Assembly (NCBI GenBank): GCA_030248135.1
Contig: JASANC010000547.1
Location: 1 to 64,000, forward strand
Length of the DNA: 64,000 bases
Direction of reading: 5' to 3'
Source of the DNA: Theristus sp. LFF4_11
Taxonomy: Eukaryota > Nematoda > Chromadorea > Monhysterida > Xyalidae
The notes under the pieces are model-generated. The model worked only from the letters and a program-made list of their open reading frames with translations. It did no database searches and was not told the origin of the DNA. Below, in pieces: positions 10,133-21,369 of this stretch. Every line of letters begins with the position of its first letter. The first letter of the stretch is position 1. Position numbers and translations under genes: made by a program.

Positions 10133-13100
10133 ATGTCAAAGTTTGCCACCGATTCGGACAATCTGTTTGCATTGCGCAGTGTTGGCTCGTTTGGCAATGA
10201 CAAGTTTCTGTGAGTGGGATTTTGTGGTTTTCACTGATTTGAATGTCTGAATTTGAGAAATATTAAATGCAAAAACAAACGCAGACCTGAGTATTGTTTA
10301 GTTAAAAATGTCGCACTTACTGTTCGACTGAGTTACGCAAAAAAAACCTAAAAGTTCTACTGAGACAGACATACAGCATTTTTACCAGTTACTAGCAATT
10401 GTTACTGGTCACCAGCAATTTTGACTATTTTTAATAGCTAAGACCGCTGCAGGTGCTAATAAAAACAAAACCATGCTTTTTATGCAATGAAAAACCTTGC
10501 AGAACGCCCAAGCGGCGTCTGCGCGCGCGGGGAGGCCAAAGCGACGAGCCGAGCGAGGCATACACCGTGAACGGCAATCGCTTCGGCAGCGTCACGTACG
10601 GCGGCCATCTGATCAGCGACAGCATCGTCGCCGCCCTCGGCACCGCGCCGGACAACTTCGCGGTGCACAGTTTTCACGCGCACTTTCTCGCCGCTGGTTT
10701 GTTCAAGATATGATTTTATTTATCGACTTGAGAAACGCGCATTGAATCGCAGAATTAAAATAAAAGATACTACTAGCTTACTGTACTTTAGTAGCCAGTA
10801 GCCGAGCCGTACGCTTTCTCAGCTTTTGCATCAGAATATTGCAGAATTTTAATGAAATTTGGTGCAGATTCACCGAATTTTTTTTTGCCTAAAGTGTTGG
10901 ATTCTTAGACTTAACTTATTAAAGTCGAACTCTAAATTATAGGGAATACGCTGATTGGTTGGTAGTCATGATGATGCGTGCTTTCAATGCAGAACGACAG
11001 ACTCCGACACAGTAATGTCTGCACAGAAAGCATGCATCACGTGACCACTAACCAATCAGCTGATTCCCTATAATTTAAAGTTTGACTGTGGACTAAGTCA
11101 CTTAATCTATGACTGTACAGACTTATAGTCGCTTGCTTATTAGAGTGTAATCTAAACTTCACGGTTCCCTGTTAGGTGACATCAATGACGTCATTCTGTA
11201 CTCGGTCGACCGTCTTCGCGATGGGAGTTCGTTCGCGAATCGGTCGGTGCGAGCGACACAGGGCGACGACGTCATATTCTCGGCGCAAATATCACTCTGC
11301 AAAATGAACAGTAATAATGTGCGTTGTTGTATTGGTCACATTGGGGAAAACATCAACAAAATGGGTGAATACCGTATTACCCCCAATAAACCCCCATGGG
11401 GGATTAATACGTCAGCGACTTTTAGGGGTGGGGGTTTATTGGTGGAGGGGGGGGATTATTGGTGGGGGGGGGGGGGGTTTATTTTACAAAAAATTCTAGG
11501 GGTGGGGGTTTGTTGAAAAATAGCAAAAATACATTGCATGGCAGGCAAGAAAGTCGCAGAAACTTCTACTCTACATAGAAATTTCCTTTTATAACAGCCT
11601 TTTGTAATGAAATTACTATTAACTCACCCATTTGGGGCCTTTGGTAGCACAATTTCATCATTTTCACTGCAACCAGCCACTGAATTCGCTGGGTATGTGT
11701 TTCAAACAGGTCTCCAATAATCCCCCATGGGGGATTATTTGTGGGGGGGATTATTCGGAAACTGGTCGGGGGGGTGGGGGTTTTTTGGTGGGGGGGGGAT
11801 TAATGGTGGGGGGGGTTTAATGGGGGTAATACGGTAGATAATATTGATCTTCCGCTCGATGCGTAACGCTTTTTTGACAGTTTGTTATCGACCTTTTCAA
11901 ATTTTCAACAAATTAAAATAACTTGCGTTTCAGTCGAACGCAAATGCTGCTAGCTCCCCGTTCATTGAGTACCAAACGAAAATGCCAGACGTGCCGCCGC
12001 CGGAAAGTCTTCGGTAGCTTTCTGCGATTGAACTGCTTTAATGCAGGCTCTGATAATTACGCCTGTTTGTCGAAATGAGTCACCACCCAGATGAATTTTG
12101 TTGGGTGCTCGCTAAATATTTCAAAGGAAAATCACCTCAAGTAAAGATGCAGTTACAAATTTGTAGCAGAATCGCATAGCTAGCACTGGAATTTTTTTTC
12201 ATGAATGCAACAATAACCAATGATCTCATCGCAATTCGTGACGTTTGCTAGTGCAAGTGGTATTTGTGAACGCATTGTTACGGTATCTAGCTACAGCTAG
12301 CTATGCGTCATGCAACACTATTTCATGAATGCTCCAAACCAATCTAACCATTTCCCATTTTCCATTCCCGGTCGACAGTGAGTCTTTTGCAAGCAGCCGC
12401 CCTGCGTGCCGATCTCAGCGAGACTGAAAAGCGCCGCTATGCGCAACTGGCTGCGTCCGCCTCCGATCGATTCGAGGTTCGACCGACCGATCCGGACAAG
12501 GATCTGCGACTGACGGCCACCGAACCGACACGACACGTCTGGATAAAGTCGAAAATGCAGCCGTGTACGTGGAGGAGTTGTGAAGTGATGTTCTGTTTTT
12601 TGCGTTGGCCTGATATTTTTTTGTGCGGTGCACAATTTAGAGCTTTGGGTTGACCATACATAAAGGTACTAAATAAAGGAACATTCATGAAGCAGTATTT
12701 AGTGTTATTTCATGAAGCTATGTTTTAACGCAGCTCCCATTCACTAAATACTGCTTCATGAATGGCGCTTAAAACAATCGAAAATTTTCCCCTTGTGTTT
12801 TCCAGCTGACGATCCGCGATGGGCGCACGTGATGTTGGCCTACGTGTCTGATTCGATGTTGATGGCGGTAAAAAAAGTGTTTTTTATCTTTACAATCAGC
12901 AAATTGTGTTTCAAAAAATTACAAAACTGACACTACAAAATTTTTCGAATTGAAATTTTCTAAAAACCATTTTCTTATCGACCCATTCCACTTCCGATGG
13001 GCTGCAGGTTGCGCTGCAGCCGCACGCGGACCGTCGCTCGGCGACGACGATGTCGCTGGATCACTCGATCTGGTGGCACAGGCACGACTACACGGCACAC

Positions 13101-13479
13101 GACCAGTGGATGCTCTATGAGATGCACTCAAACATCACTGGTCGGTTGGAGAACTGCTCTGGAAAGTGGAAGTCATCAGCAGCAAATCATTCCAATTCGA
13201 CGTCTATTGGTAGTTCAAACGTCTGGGCGTCTGGAATCTGAATGTCTGGACGCCCAGCAGTCTGGAGGCCTAGAAGTTTGGAAGCCTAAAAGTCTGGAAG
13301 TCTGGAAGTCTCTAGTTTCAAATGTATGTTTTGTCTAATTTTGGTCCACATTTCAATGTTTTTTTAATATAGCCAATGGTCGATTGTTGTCGCACGGCAA
13401 ATTTTGGACAAGAGACGGTCGATTGGTGATGTCCACAGCACAGGAGGGATTGGTGCGATATCGAAAACCGGCGTTGTGA
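10133..13479 (+). CDS. ACOT8: acyl-CoA thioesterase 8-like (TesB family) protein
   Basis: Eight exons: 10133-10209, 10503-10696, 11176-11318, 11934-12013, 12383-12564, 12806-12867, 13008-13140, 13373-13479. They total 978 nt, 325 aa, close to the ~320 aa of mammalian ACOT8. Both hotdog halves are visible: FGSVTYGGHLISDSIVAAL and VHSFHAHFLAAGD, then DRLRDGSSFANRSVRA in the first. The second has LAYVSDSMLM (catalytic Asp region), MSLDHSIWWH and STAQEGLVR (catalytic Gln region). Family members hydrolyse fatty acyl-CoAs, usually in peroxisomes. The C-terminus (RKPAL) is not a canonical SKL-type peroxisomal signal, so location is uncertain. Exon 3 uses a GTGCGT donor and exon 5 begins after gtgag, choices forced by phase and by the family alignment. 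Introns 2, 3 and 5 each hold a MITE. Confidence 0.92.
10922..11090. mobile_element. MITE with ~60-bp terminal inverted repeats, in ACOT8 intron 2
   Basis: The left arm (agtcgaactctaaattatag...gcgtgctttc) is matched in reverse complement by the right arm (gaaagcatgca...ctataatttaaagtttgact). Unpaired centre of about 45 bp. The arms contain the gctgattggtt / aaccaatcagc motif that recurs across the window. Confidence 0.75.
11372..11834. mobile_element. TA-flanked MITE, CCGTATTACCCCC ends, copy 1
   Basis: Bounded by TA on both sides (11370-11371 and 11835-11836), with inverted ends CCGTATTACCCCC...GGGGGTAATACGG and G-rich subterminal repeats (gggggattattggtgg). It lies in ACOT8 intron 3. Copy 2 (24024-24470) is in the opposite orientation. 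A TA target duplication suggests mobilisation by a Tc1/mariner-type transposase; no coding capacity is present. Confidence 0.8.
12680..12766. mobile_element. short palindromic MITE (CATTCATGAAG ends), copy A
   Basis: Ends pair as (a/g)cattcatgaagcagtatttagtg...cactaaatactgcttcatgaatg. It lies in ACOT8 intron 5. Related copies are at 49531-49593 and 53595-53665. Confidence 0.7.
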
Positions 13480-13769
13480 TATTTTGTTGAAAACTCAATT
13501 CTTTTCCGGAGTGCAAACACTTTCCATTGAATTTTGAAACGACGCAGTTTGCTTTAAGCAGTTTTTGGCGAACTCTGTTGTTATGGCTCCCAATTACCAC
13601 AAGGACTTGGTATTTGTCATCTTTTTTACAAATTTTATGGTGTGTGTAATTGTTATTCTGAATTAAAAGTTGTTTTTGACCACTATTTGGGGTTAATACA
13701 TGCAATGCCAGGACACACAATGCGAGCCACAAGGGTCGAAGCCCAAGTTGTAGCCATTCCGTCTGCATG

Positions 13770-13803
<34 letters not shown>

Positions 13804-14550
13804 AACAGAACCAAACACCGGGCCCGAAAAGCAGTGTTTATCCGACCCAGTGTGTCGATATGGTTCACCTCCACAATATCAACGCACAAATACCCTCGCA
13901 GGCAATACTGCGCAACAGCAAGGTTGTAGAGTGCACAGAGACGTCTAACGACAATAATCGATTGATAAATGCCACACATTTCGTTGCACTGCACAACGTG
14001 GGGTGTGTGCGGTGCACAAAATCAACGCCGCACACCACAGCCAAACGTTTTTCTGCGGTTTTTTGGTCTGTTTTCTGAACGGGCTTGATCATACACTTTC
14101 CCATTTTGACCTTCCTTCGGCAATCTTTGAAACTCGTTCTTTTTTCTTCTCTCTCATTTGGCTGCACTAAGCTAACCGATCGGCGATTTGGTGTCGTCGT
14201 GGTGTTACGGCTACAATTGAAGATAAATTTTTACTCAAGAAGGTAAAATTTTGTTGTTTTTTGTGCTTTGGGTTGTTCGGTGGTTTCTTTTTTCAAAATT
14301 TTCCGCGCTAAATTTTGCTAAATTTTTGCTAATTTCAATCCTCTTAAAAGTTTCGATTCAAAGTAATTTCACGCTGGTCGAACTCAAACACCATATCATC
14401 AGTGAGAAAAGTAAGACAAGTGTAAAAATTCATTGAACCAACTCCACAACTTTGAGCCCTTTTATCAATGATTGATTCAGATTGTACTGAATCAGCAACA
14501 AGTCAGTCCCGAACTATGTTTGATTTCACTGAACGACATTGAGGTTTTTT
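13480..14550. other. intergenic after ACOT8, with (CA)n tract
   Basis: Contains a CA microsatellite at 13768-13801. Open frames here overlap on both strands and lack family resemblance. Two stretches (14190-14238 and 14355-14420) end in good splice donors and may be upstream exons of the doubtful gene at 14561-15111. Confidence 0.4.
13768..13801. repeat. (CA)n microsatellite
   Basis: About 17 perfect CA units. Confidence 0.95.
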
Positions 14551-14560
14551 CCAGCTACCC

Positions 14561-15111
14561 ATGGAGCAAACGAGTGCGAAGTCACCGGTCGAATTCACCC
14601 TGCCGCAAGACCCGGATGATGTCGACAACGAGGACGCAAAGCCCCCTGCGTTCACGCTGTGCGGCGCCTTGCGCAGACTGGCATGCGAAATCGGCAACGT
14701 ACTGTTCTGGGCTTGCGAGGTTCGGTTTATTACTTTTTCTGTTTTTTAAGGTTCACGCAGAAAGTTTCCTTTTCCTATCCTAGTCCTACGCCATTCGGAT
14801 TACTAATCCTCTCCTAGTCCTATTTTGAATCCTATCCTCTCCTAATCCTAATCCTCTTTTGGTCTTTAACAAAGCAGTATAATGGAGAACACGGTATGAA
14901 ATTTTCCTGAAACTTTTTTCTGCTGAAAACGCAGAGAAAAAATCTTGAAGATTACTTGACTTGACCGAAACTTCATAAATTTACAACTAAAAAAGAAACT
15001 TTTTCTCAGGTTCGCTGGGTGTCGCGTCGATTCCCGAGCGGGGCACAGCGGTACAGTCGCACCGATCGGCGGGTAGCCTCGCACGCCTCCATCATCACGC
15101 GACCCTATTGA
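14561..15111 (+). CDS. doubtful small protein, last two exons
   Basis: Exon 14561-14719 (acceptor ttttttccag at 14550, ATG ten bases in) joins in phase 0 to 15010-15111, ending TGA, for 86 aa from this ATG. The first exon is acidic (DPDDVDNEDAKPP) then amphipathic (CGALRRLACEIGNVLFWACE). The second is Arg/Ser-rich (VRWVSRRFPSGAQRYSRTD). The codon choice is GC-rich at third positions like the real exons nearby. An upstream exon encoding SNFTLVELKHHIISEK could join in phase 0, in which case this ATG is internal. No family recognised. Confidence 0.35.
14781..14862. repeat. degenerate tcctatcctctcctaatcc tract
   Basis: Imperfect CTAATCC/CTATCC hexamer-like repeats, resembling the TTAGG-like tracts elsewhere in the window. 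It lies in the intron of the doubtful small gene. Confidence 0.7.
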
Positions 15112-17348
15112 GCAGCGTTGCTGATAATTGTTGTCCCCGTTTTTTTGATGAATTTGTACAGTTTGAAATGTGCGTTCAGTATATGGCACTGGGTGTAATT
15201 TTCACTGAATTAATGCGTCAGAATGTGTCTTTTTTATTCGTCAACAAACGTTTGGTGGAGTTCTGAAGTTTCTTTTCCATTTTTCCCAAATTGTTTCGCT
15301 AAAATATATTGTTTTCTCTTACTGAATTTCGGATATACGTTTGTTACTGAAATCTTTCAAGCTTTGATCTTCTTTCTCGATTGAATTCAGTCTTCATTTT
15401 CAATTTTCAGAATTTTAGTTAGCTTTAGCCCAGTTATAATTTTATTACCTCAAAGTAAGTCAGTTATTTTAGCTCTTCTTTTCAACATCTGTAATTTTAC
15501 AAAAAAAAATCTTTTAAAAGCATTTTAAAAACTCGCTAACAAAAAAAAACGCTGGCGCCAAATCGTGACCTTCAAAGCCCCACAAGTATGTTATGTATGA
15601 CTTTATATTTGTCTTGTCTCGTGTGCACTGGGAAATTTTTAATTTGATTTTCGCGCGGGTATGAGTTTTTTAAACATTTTTATTACTGTCGTTCGTTTTA
15701 TTTCTTACTCTTTGTGGATCTCTTAGATATTTTTTGGACATTGTACAATTATACAGAGCAAGGTAATGTGTTTCAGGAGTTTAGTGAAAAATAATGGAAA
15801 TCGTTTCTGTCATTGTCGTCTCAACATCAAGAACTTGAAGAATTTCTGCAAAAAAAACCGTAAAACAAAATAAACTTTGTACAGAAAAGTGATCCAAACT
15901 GCAGGGGCGAGCCAACATGTTCTTGCCACGTCCAACAATAAAAAAAACGCTTTTTTGCATTGCCGTTCAGTTATTGCTGAAACACGTAAACTATTTTTGA
16001 AACGTTTTGTGTTGGTAGTCCAACACGGCTTCCAACAAAACCATAATAAAGAGAAACGCGTCGATTTTTAATACCAGCGGTAGAGAGCAGTGCGAAAAAG
16101 TTGTTCTTTTTTTCAAGCGTGTTTTCATTCAGTTTATGATTTTCGAAAGGAAAAAGGAAAGTTTTCCATTTACGCCAATCTGAACTGACGTCCGTCCCGT
16201 TGCCGAAATGTTTCAAACGCCCGATCCAAAAAAAACAATCCGAACATCTCTGTAAAAAATCTTTTTTATGATCTACAATTTGACCATAAATCAAAATATG
16301 GAGAAACAGACGCTTCTGCTGTCTGCTTTTGGAGTGGCTTGTTTTCCGCCACAGCCTTCGCAGACGCCTTTACGGCGATTCCGGCACTGTTTTTAACGTT
16401 ATGAACTTTTTATCGTCAGCCAGGTGTTTGACATGAATCTTGAAATTTCCAACAGAGCATGCAAATTCTGTGCAACTTCTGTTTTCCAAAGGGTAATATT
16501 TCCCCAGCTGGTTGGCATAAACAAGCCGTCTCGCATACAAACGGTTTGATTGTTCCAATTACACATTGAAAACGTATTTTATGTGGAGCATCCAATAAAA
16601 AAGCAGCCACAATCAGCCGAAAGGTCAAAATAAAGCGCAGCGAGAACTTCAAAGAGTTGACAATTCTGGTCAACAATACACGTCTCTGTTTATTTATTGA
16701 TTACGTTGATAAATCATCTCTGCGCAAACTTTACTATCGGTAGCTTATCGACGTGCGCACACCGTCAGATCTGTCGACAAAATGCTACCAACCGGTGCTT
16801 TTCATATTCGTTGCAATTTGTGCAACCGTAAGCTGATGCTGTAGAATGAACGTGTGTCACATTTTATTTTTGTTGTTTGTCGGTGTTTCACTGTACTATA
16901 AAAAAATACTCCGTTTATTTTCACGATCAATGCTGGCAGTAACAAAACTAAGCAACCCGGGTAGAAAGAACCAGTTTTTCTGCGTAAACACCCTTCTCTT
17001 TTTTATACCCCCACTTTTACCAAATCTACACACAGACGTGTATCATTTCTATTTATAGATCTGTCGGGGTGCGGAAAGACTTGCACAAGAATGCGTGTGT
17101 GTGTGTTTTGGCATTTTATTCGATTTTTTCCGCGCGCACACAATTTTGTCCGACAACTCCACGCGCTGAATTTTTTTTACCATAATTTCGCCCATTTTTT
17201 GCTTTTGCTTTATTATATTCGCATCCACGACATGACAGTTTTCAAGTGCACTGAAAACAACACAAATGCAATCACTGACAAATCGGCCACCGCTAGTTTC
17301 AGAATTTCTGTCAAAATTTTTTTTAATAAAACCGACACAAAATCGCGA
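15112..17348. other. intergenic, no supported gene
   Basis: AT-rich with many T homopolymers. Short frames on the minus strand (15971-16294, 16416-16676) have no domain or splice support. Confidence 0.5.
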
Positions 17349-17962
17349 ATGTCCGCCGAACGAAAGCGCACGATTCGCCGGAGTTACCTGTTGCAACGCG
17401 GCGAGAGCGCCCGTCTGAAAGCGACCTGCTCGGCGTCGTTGGGCGGCGGCGGCACGCTGCGGCAAGTGGCCGAACACGATTGGAAGGACACTTTTTATGA
17501 CACTAGCGGTCATCGGTTGAGTGGCGCCGAATGCATTCTCATGAAGGACTCCGACTCTACGAAATACTGGAAGTTCTTCTGTTACGCGCGCGACAACATC
17601 ATGGAGATCACCACTGACGAACAGGAGATCAAGGAGCCGCTCAGTCGCCTGTTGAACTACGCTAGCCCGAAGGACATCAGCGCTGATTTGCTCAAGGTTC
17701 GTTGGGATTCAGAGAAAAATTGTATCGTCCAATAATGGGTGTTATTTTGATAGAGAGCGCTACCATGAAGCGGGCGTTTCTCATTGTTGCCGCTGCTTCA
17801 TTTTACAAACTGTGGTCCGCTGCGTCATGTCAGGCTGATTTGAGCAATACTTTCAAATCGTCGTTTCCAGAAGAGCCGCCGAGCGTGCGTGCCTGCGTGC
17901 ATGCGTGCCAGCGTGCGTGCGTGCATGCGTGCGAGCGTGCGTGCGTGTGTGTGCGTGCGTGC

Positions 17963-18053
<91 letters not shown>

Positions 18054-18129
18054 TGCATCCGTGCGTGCGTGCGTGCGTGCATGCGTGCCAGCGTGCGTCC
18101 GTGCATGCGTGCGTGCGTGCGAGCGTGCG

Positions 18130-18193
<64 letters not shown>

Positions 18194-18198
18194 CGTGC

Positions 18199-18253
<55 letters not shown>

Positions 18254-18694
18254 CGTGCGTGCGAGCGTGCGTGCGTGCGTGCGTGCGTGTGTGCATGCGT
18301 GCGTGCGTGCGTCTGACGGCAAAAGTATCCTCGCACATAGCACTGAACGTATTTCAGCCGTTCTTCGTCATCCGCAACATTCGCCACCGTTTCGAAGCGA
18401 GCGCTCCACTGAACGGTGCTCCGCCGATTCGACTGCAGATCACGGAGACTGACTACGGATTTGAGTACTGTGTTGTGGAGTGTCCCGATGTGCGACTAAC
18501 GGCCGTCGCTGCGGCATTGGATCAAATTAACGAAGTCGCCACGCAACTTGGTACGGAAATTTTGTGATGTTTTTTTGCAGACAGTTTTATGGCGATGCGT
18601 TCTAAACGAATAAAATAGCACACATTTTCTTCCATGGCGGTTTTTTCCAGGTTTTTCGAGTCTCACAAATTACGAGCCAAAGGACTATTTATGA
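17349..18694 (+). CDS. THTPA: thiamine-triphosphatase-like CYTH-domain protein
   Basis: Three exons: 17349-17696, 18358-18550, 18651-18694, giving 585 nt, 194 aa (human ThTPase is 230). The alignment with the CYTH fold is clear at WKDTFYDT (human DTYYDT) and KYWKFFCY in exon 1, then at FVIRNIRHRFE, IRLQITETDYGFEYCVVEC and ALDQINEVATQLG in exon 2. The short last exon gives LTNYEPKDYL (human RFRPQDYQRLL). ThTPase hydrolyses thiamine triphosphate in the cytosol with Mg2+ bound by the N-terminal ExExK motif. Here the start reads MSAERK, so the first Glu is missing unless a further upstream exon exists. Intron 1 contains a very large TG/CG microsatellite. AATAAA lies about 200 bp past the stop. 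Confidence 0.82.
17885..18313. repeat. ~430-bp (TG)n/(TGCG)n microsatellite in THTPA intron 1
   Basis: Three blocks of pure TG separated by GTGCGTGC-rich blocks. Alternating purine-pyrimidine throughout, so it is a Z-DNA candidate. Long open frames on both strands through it are artefacts of the repeat. Confidence 0.97.
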
Positions 18695-19169
18695 TGTTAT
18701 CGACGAGCCGATGTCAGGCTTACAAAGCGACCAATCTCACCGACTGTTTTAAAGTGACGACAGATATTTTTCAAATGTTTGTTGTACTTTTCAAATCTAG
18801 AGTTTTGGGATTATCGTACACTAGTTTTGTTGTCATTCACAGATAACGTCCATCCATTCATTCCAACTTTTGGTTTCATTTGATTTGGCTAAAATAAACG
18901 TTTTTTTTCAAATTTTCTGTTCATTTCAAACTTCAAATTCAAAATCAACAGCGATTCGCAACCATGCTCATTGATGGCGTTTGTGAGCTTCCAGTGTGAC
19001 AAATTCAGGATAAAGAAAAAAATCGTATGTGCCAGTTCGATGCAGCCAGTGAGATAAATTATCGACAGTCCTTGAGAAACGTATTTCATGGTTTGGCGCG
19101 TTCCTCAGAAATCGTGCAAATCATTCGAAACTGTGCCATAAACTGTGCTTCGATTTTTATCAGCCTTCT
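18695..19169. other. 3' region between convergent genes
   Basis: Intergenic space between the stop of the thiamine-triphosphatase gene and the stop of the neuropeptide gene on the other strand. AATAAA for the plus gene is near 18894. No further gene seen. Confidence 0.6.
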
Positions 19170-19980
19170 TTAACGGCCGTAACGTAAGCGTCCCATTGCC
19201 AATTGACATTCCAACGGATTCGACATGTCGCAGGAAACGCGTTTACTTGGTCGCATCAGCGGGTTAAATTCATACGGGCTAAACACTGCTGGAAAAAAAT
19301 GAAAAAAAACTTCAGAATCAATGAAAAAATGAAAATGTTGACCGAATTAATATCCGAAAACAATCAAAATCTCGCACCTGGGTGTTCCCCGGAAAACAAC
19401 AAGTCTGCTCTGCGGCCTCGCATCATCGGTGGCTTTGGCAACGGATAGCGCAGCGGTCGGAGGTAGTCCATGAGCGCCTGTATTTGAAAGAACACCATTT
19501 GAAACCGATTTCAGAACATTTCTTTGTTTTGAAAACCAGCAGGTGTTTCTTGCTGACAGACTGTCCACGTTTGTTTGACCTTTTGCTTGGAATTCGGCTC
19601 ATTTTCGAGAATGACAACTAAAATCCTGGTAAATCGGGTGGGAAAATCAAAAAAAAACCAATCCTCATTATGTGGACACACTCATCAGTCCTCCCTACCA
19701 CTAAAGCCGGGCACATTCCGGTTTTTCTAGACCGTTTGTTTGGAGGAGCGCTATAAATTCGACAAAAAACCGCAGTGTCACCGACTCTAACGTCGAACGG
19801 CGCCGCCCGTCGACCACGGTAGAGCGAACTGAGCTTGCGCGACCAGTGCGAATAGTGCATCGGCGACTTGTACGTCTGCGCGTTCTCGCAGGCGGCAAAT
19901 TCGACCACGCACACGCTCACCACCACCAGCAGCGTCAGCCAAGCAGCGTTGCCGCATCGCGCACCCTTGTTCAAACTCAT
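19170..19980 (-). CDS. putative neuropeptide/peptide-hormone precursor
   Basis: Three coding exons on the minus strand: 19980-19792, 19477-19378, 19288-19170. They total 408 nt, 135 aa, with consistent phases (0, then 1). An upstream 5' UTR exon boundary (gtttcag) precedes the ATG by about 50 bp. Residues ~10-32 form a signal peptide (AAWLTLLVVVSVCVVEFAAC). Exon 1 then has SRKLSSLYRGRR, exon 2 has PLPKPPMMRGRR, and exon 3 has MRPSKR followed by a two-Cys segment (Cys-x7-Cys) and the C-terminus MGRLRYGR-stop. Gly followed by Arg/ArgArg is the classic signal for cleavage and C-terminal amidation, so candidate products end in SLYR-amide, MMR-amide and LRY-amide. SLYR-amide endings are known from crustacean HIGSLYRamide peptides. 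I do not recognise the precursor as a whole. Confidence 0.7.
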
Positions 19981-21369
19981 GCTATTTGTGCTAGTACTGC
20001 GTTTCGCCTGGATGCCCTGATGTATAGACACTGAAACGTTTTAATTCAGACCTCAGTCAAACAGGTGCTCACTGATGAACTGAACGCCGTTTATAATTAA
20101 AATGCCACCGGTGCCGTGCGACCGGTGTGCTTGAATGGGTTGATTGATGAACGCCTCGAAACGAACATCTCTGCAGTGCCGTTCCACCGCATATGGCGGC
20201 CGACAAGTTGATCACGTTCAAACACCCGGAGCTCAGCATCGGTGTGACATCCAATACTTTCCATTGTGGTGTGTTCGCGCAATTAACCCAAAACACAACA
20301 TCAGAACACCACTTTAAAATTTTAAAAGTGTCGCGATTGCTCAAACATGTGAGTGGCGTGATCGTCGATAGAAACGGATGTTTTGTTAGAGGTTTTGAGC
20401 AACCTATGTATGTAGGCATAAGCAGGTTCTTAGCCTTCCCAAAATCCCAACTTAGTACCGTACTTATAAGCTACTTAACTGCCTGGGTTTGTTAATTAAT
20501 TACAATGTTCGTGACTCCCTACATCTGAACCGCGCTGCGACGTGGGCGATGTTTTTGGAGGCGGGCAAAAACTGTATTTGCCAAAAATAAACTCAAACAC
20601 AGAGATTAGCAGCTAAGAAGATTTTGGTTTTATTAGCAAACATTCGAGAAGCCCCAAAATGATATTCGATAAAAACTGCATTCAACTGAATGTCGGACAG
20701 GAAGCAATTGTGGTGTTTATCGCTCAAATATTGTATTTAGCGAGACTTAACAAACGAATCTATTAATGAATTTTGGATTATCATAAATTCACAAATGAGC
20801 TTTTTCACACCGGGACGATAGGATTGTCAAGAAGAAATCAAGAAGCTAATAATGTCTGTTGTTGACCGTTTCTTGCGACCGCGCGCAAATGTAAATTCCA
20901 TCGAAGGTTTACTGATTGTCGCCAAAAAAAGCAAAACCACGGAGCAGCAATATAGCCGATAAGCAACGTTTGTTATGAACGGTCTAAGGGTGCAGTGAGA
21001 GGGGCAGTTATCAATGTTTAATTGAAAATGCGCTTGTCCATTGTGGTGCTACTGTTTCTTGTATTAAAGTTTGAGTGGATCCAACCGCCAACGGTACAAG
21101 AATCAAAAGGAAGTCTAAGGCAGGCACGCACGCGAGAGCAACCGCCGTCAATCATCGATCGCGTATACGTGCGTGAATAAATCATAACCAATCGAATGTG
21201 GGTGGCTCAATGCTCAATCCATATCACCTGTTTACGTCAAGAATTTGATTTTAATGAGTACATGTATATATATGTCCAGAAAATCCCAGTAACGAAACAT
21301 GAAATACACACTACTAAATCTGTAAAATATCACGAATTCAAAACAAGAGCGAAATCACGTTGTTCAGAT
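19981..21369. other. intergenic, promoter side of the peptide gene; no gene called
   Basis: A GC-richer patch at 20100-20260 has short frames on both strands (e.g. MAADKLITFKHPELSIG from 20193) but no matching splice partner. It may be a 5' UTR exon or an undetected short exon. Confidence 0.4.

Noticed and set aside
17702..18567. Long Cys/Val/Arg and Thr/His frames on both strands
   Set aside because: They are translations of the TG/CG microsatellite. The real THTPA exon begins at 18358.
20193..20495. 100-codon frame starting MAADKLITFKHPELSIG
   Set aside because: The N-terminal part looks codon-biased, but the rest is AT-rich and no matching exon was found on either side.
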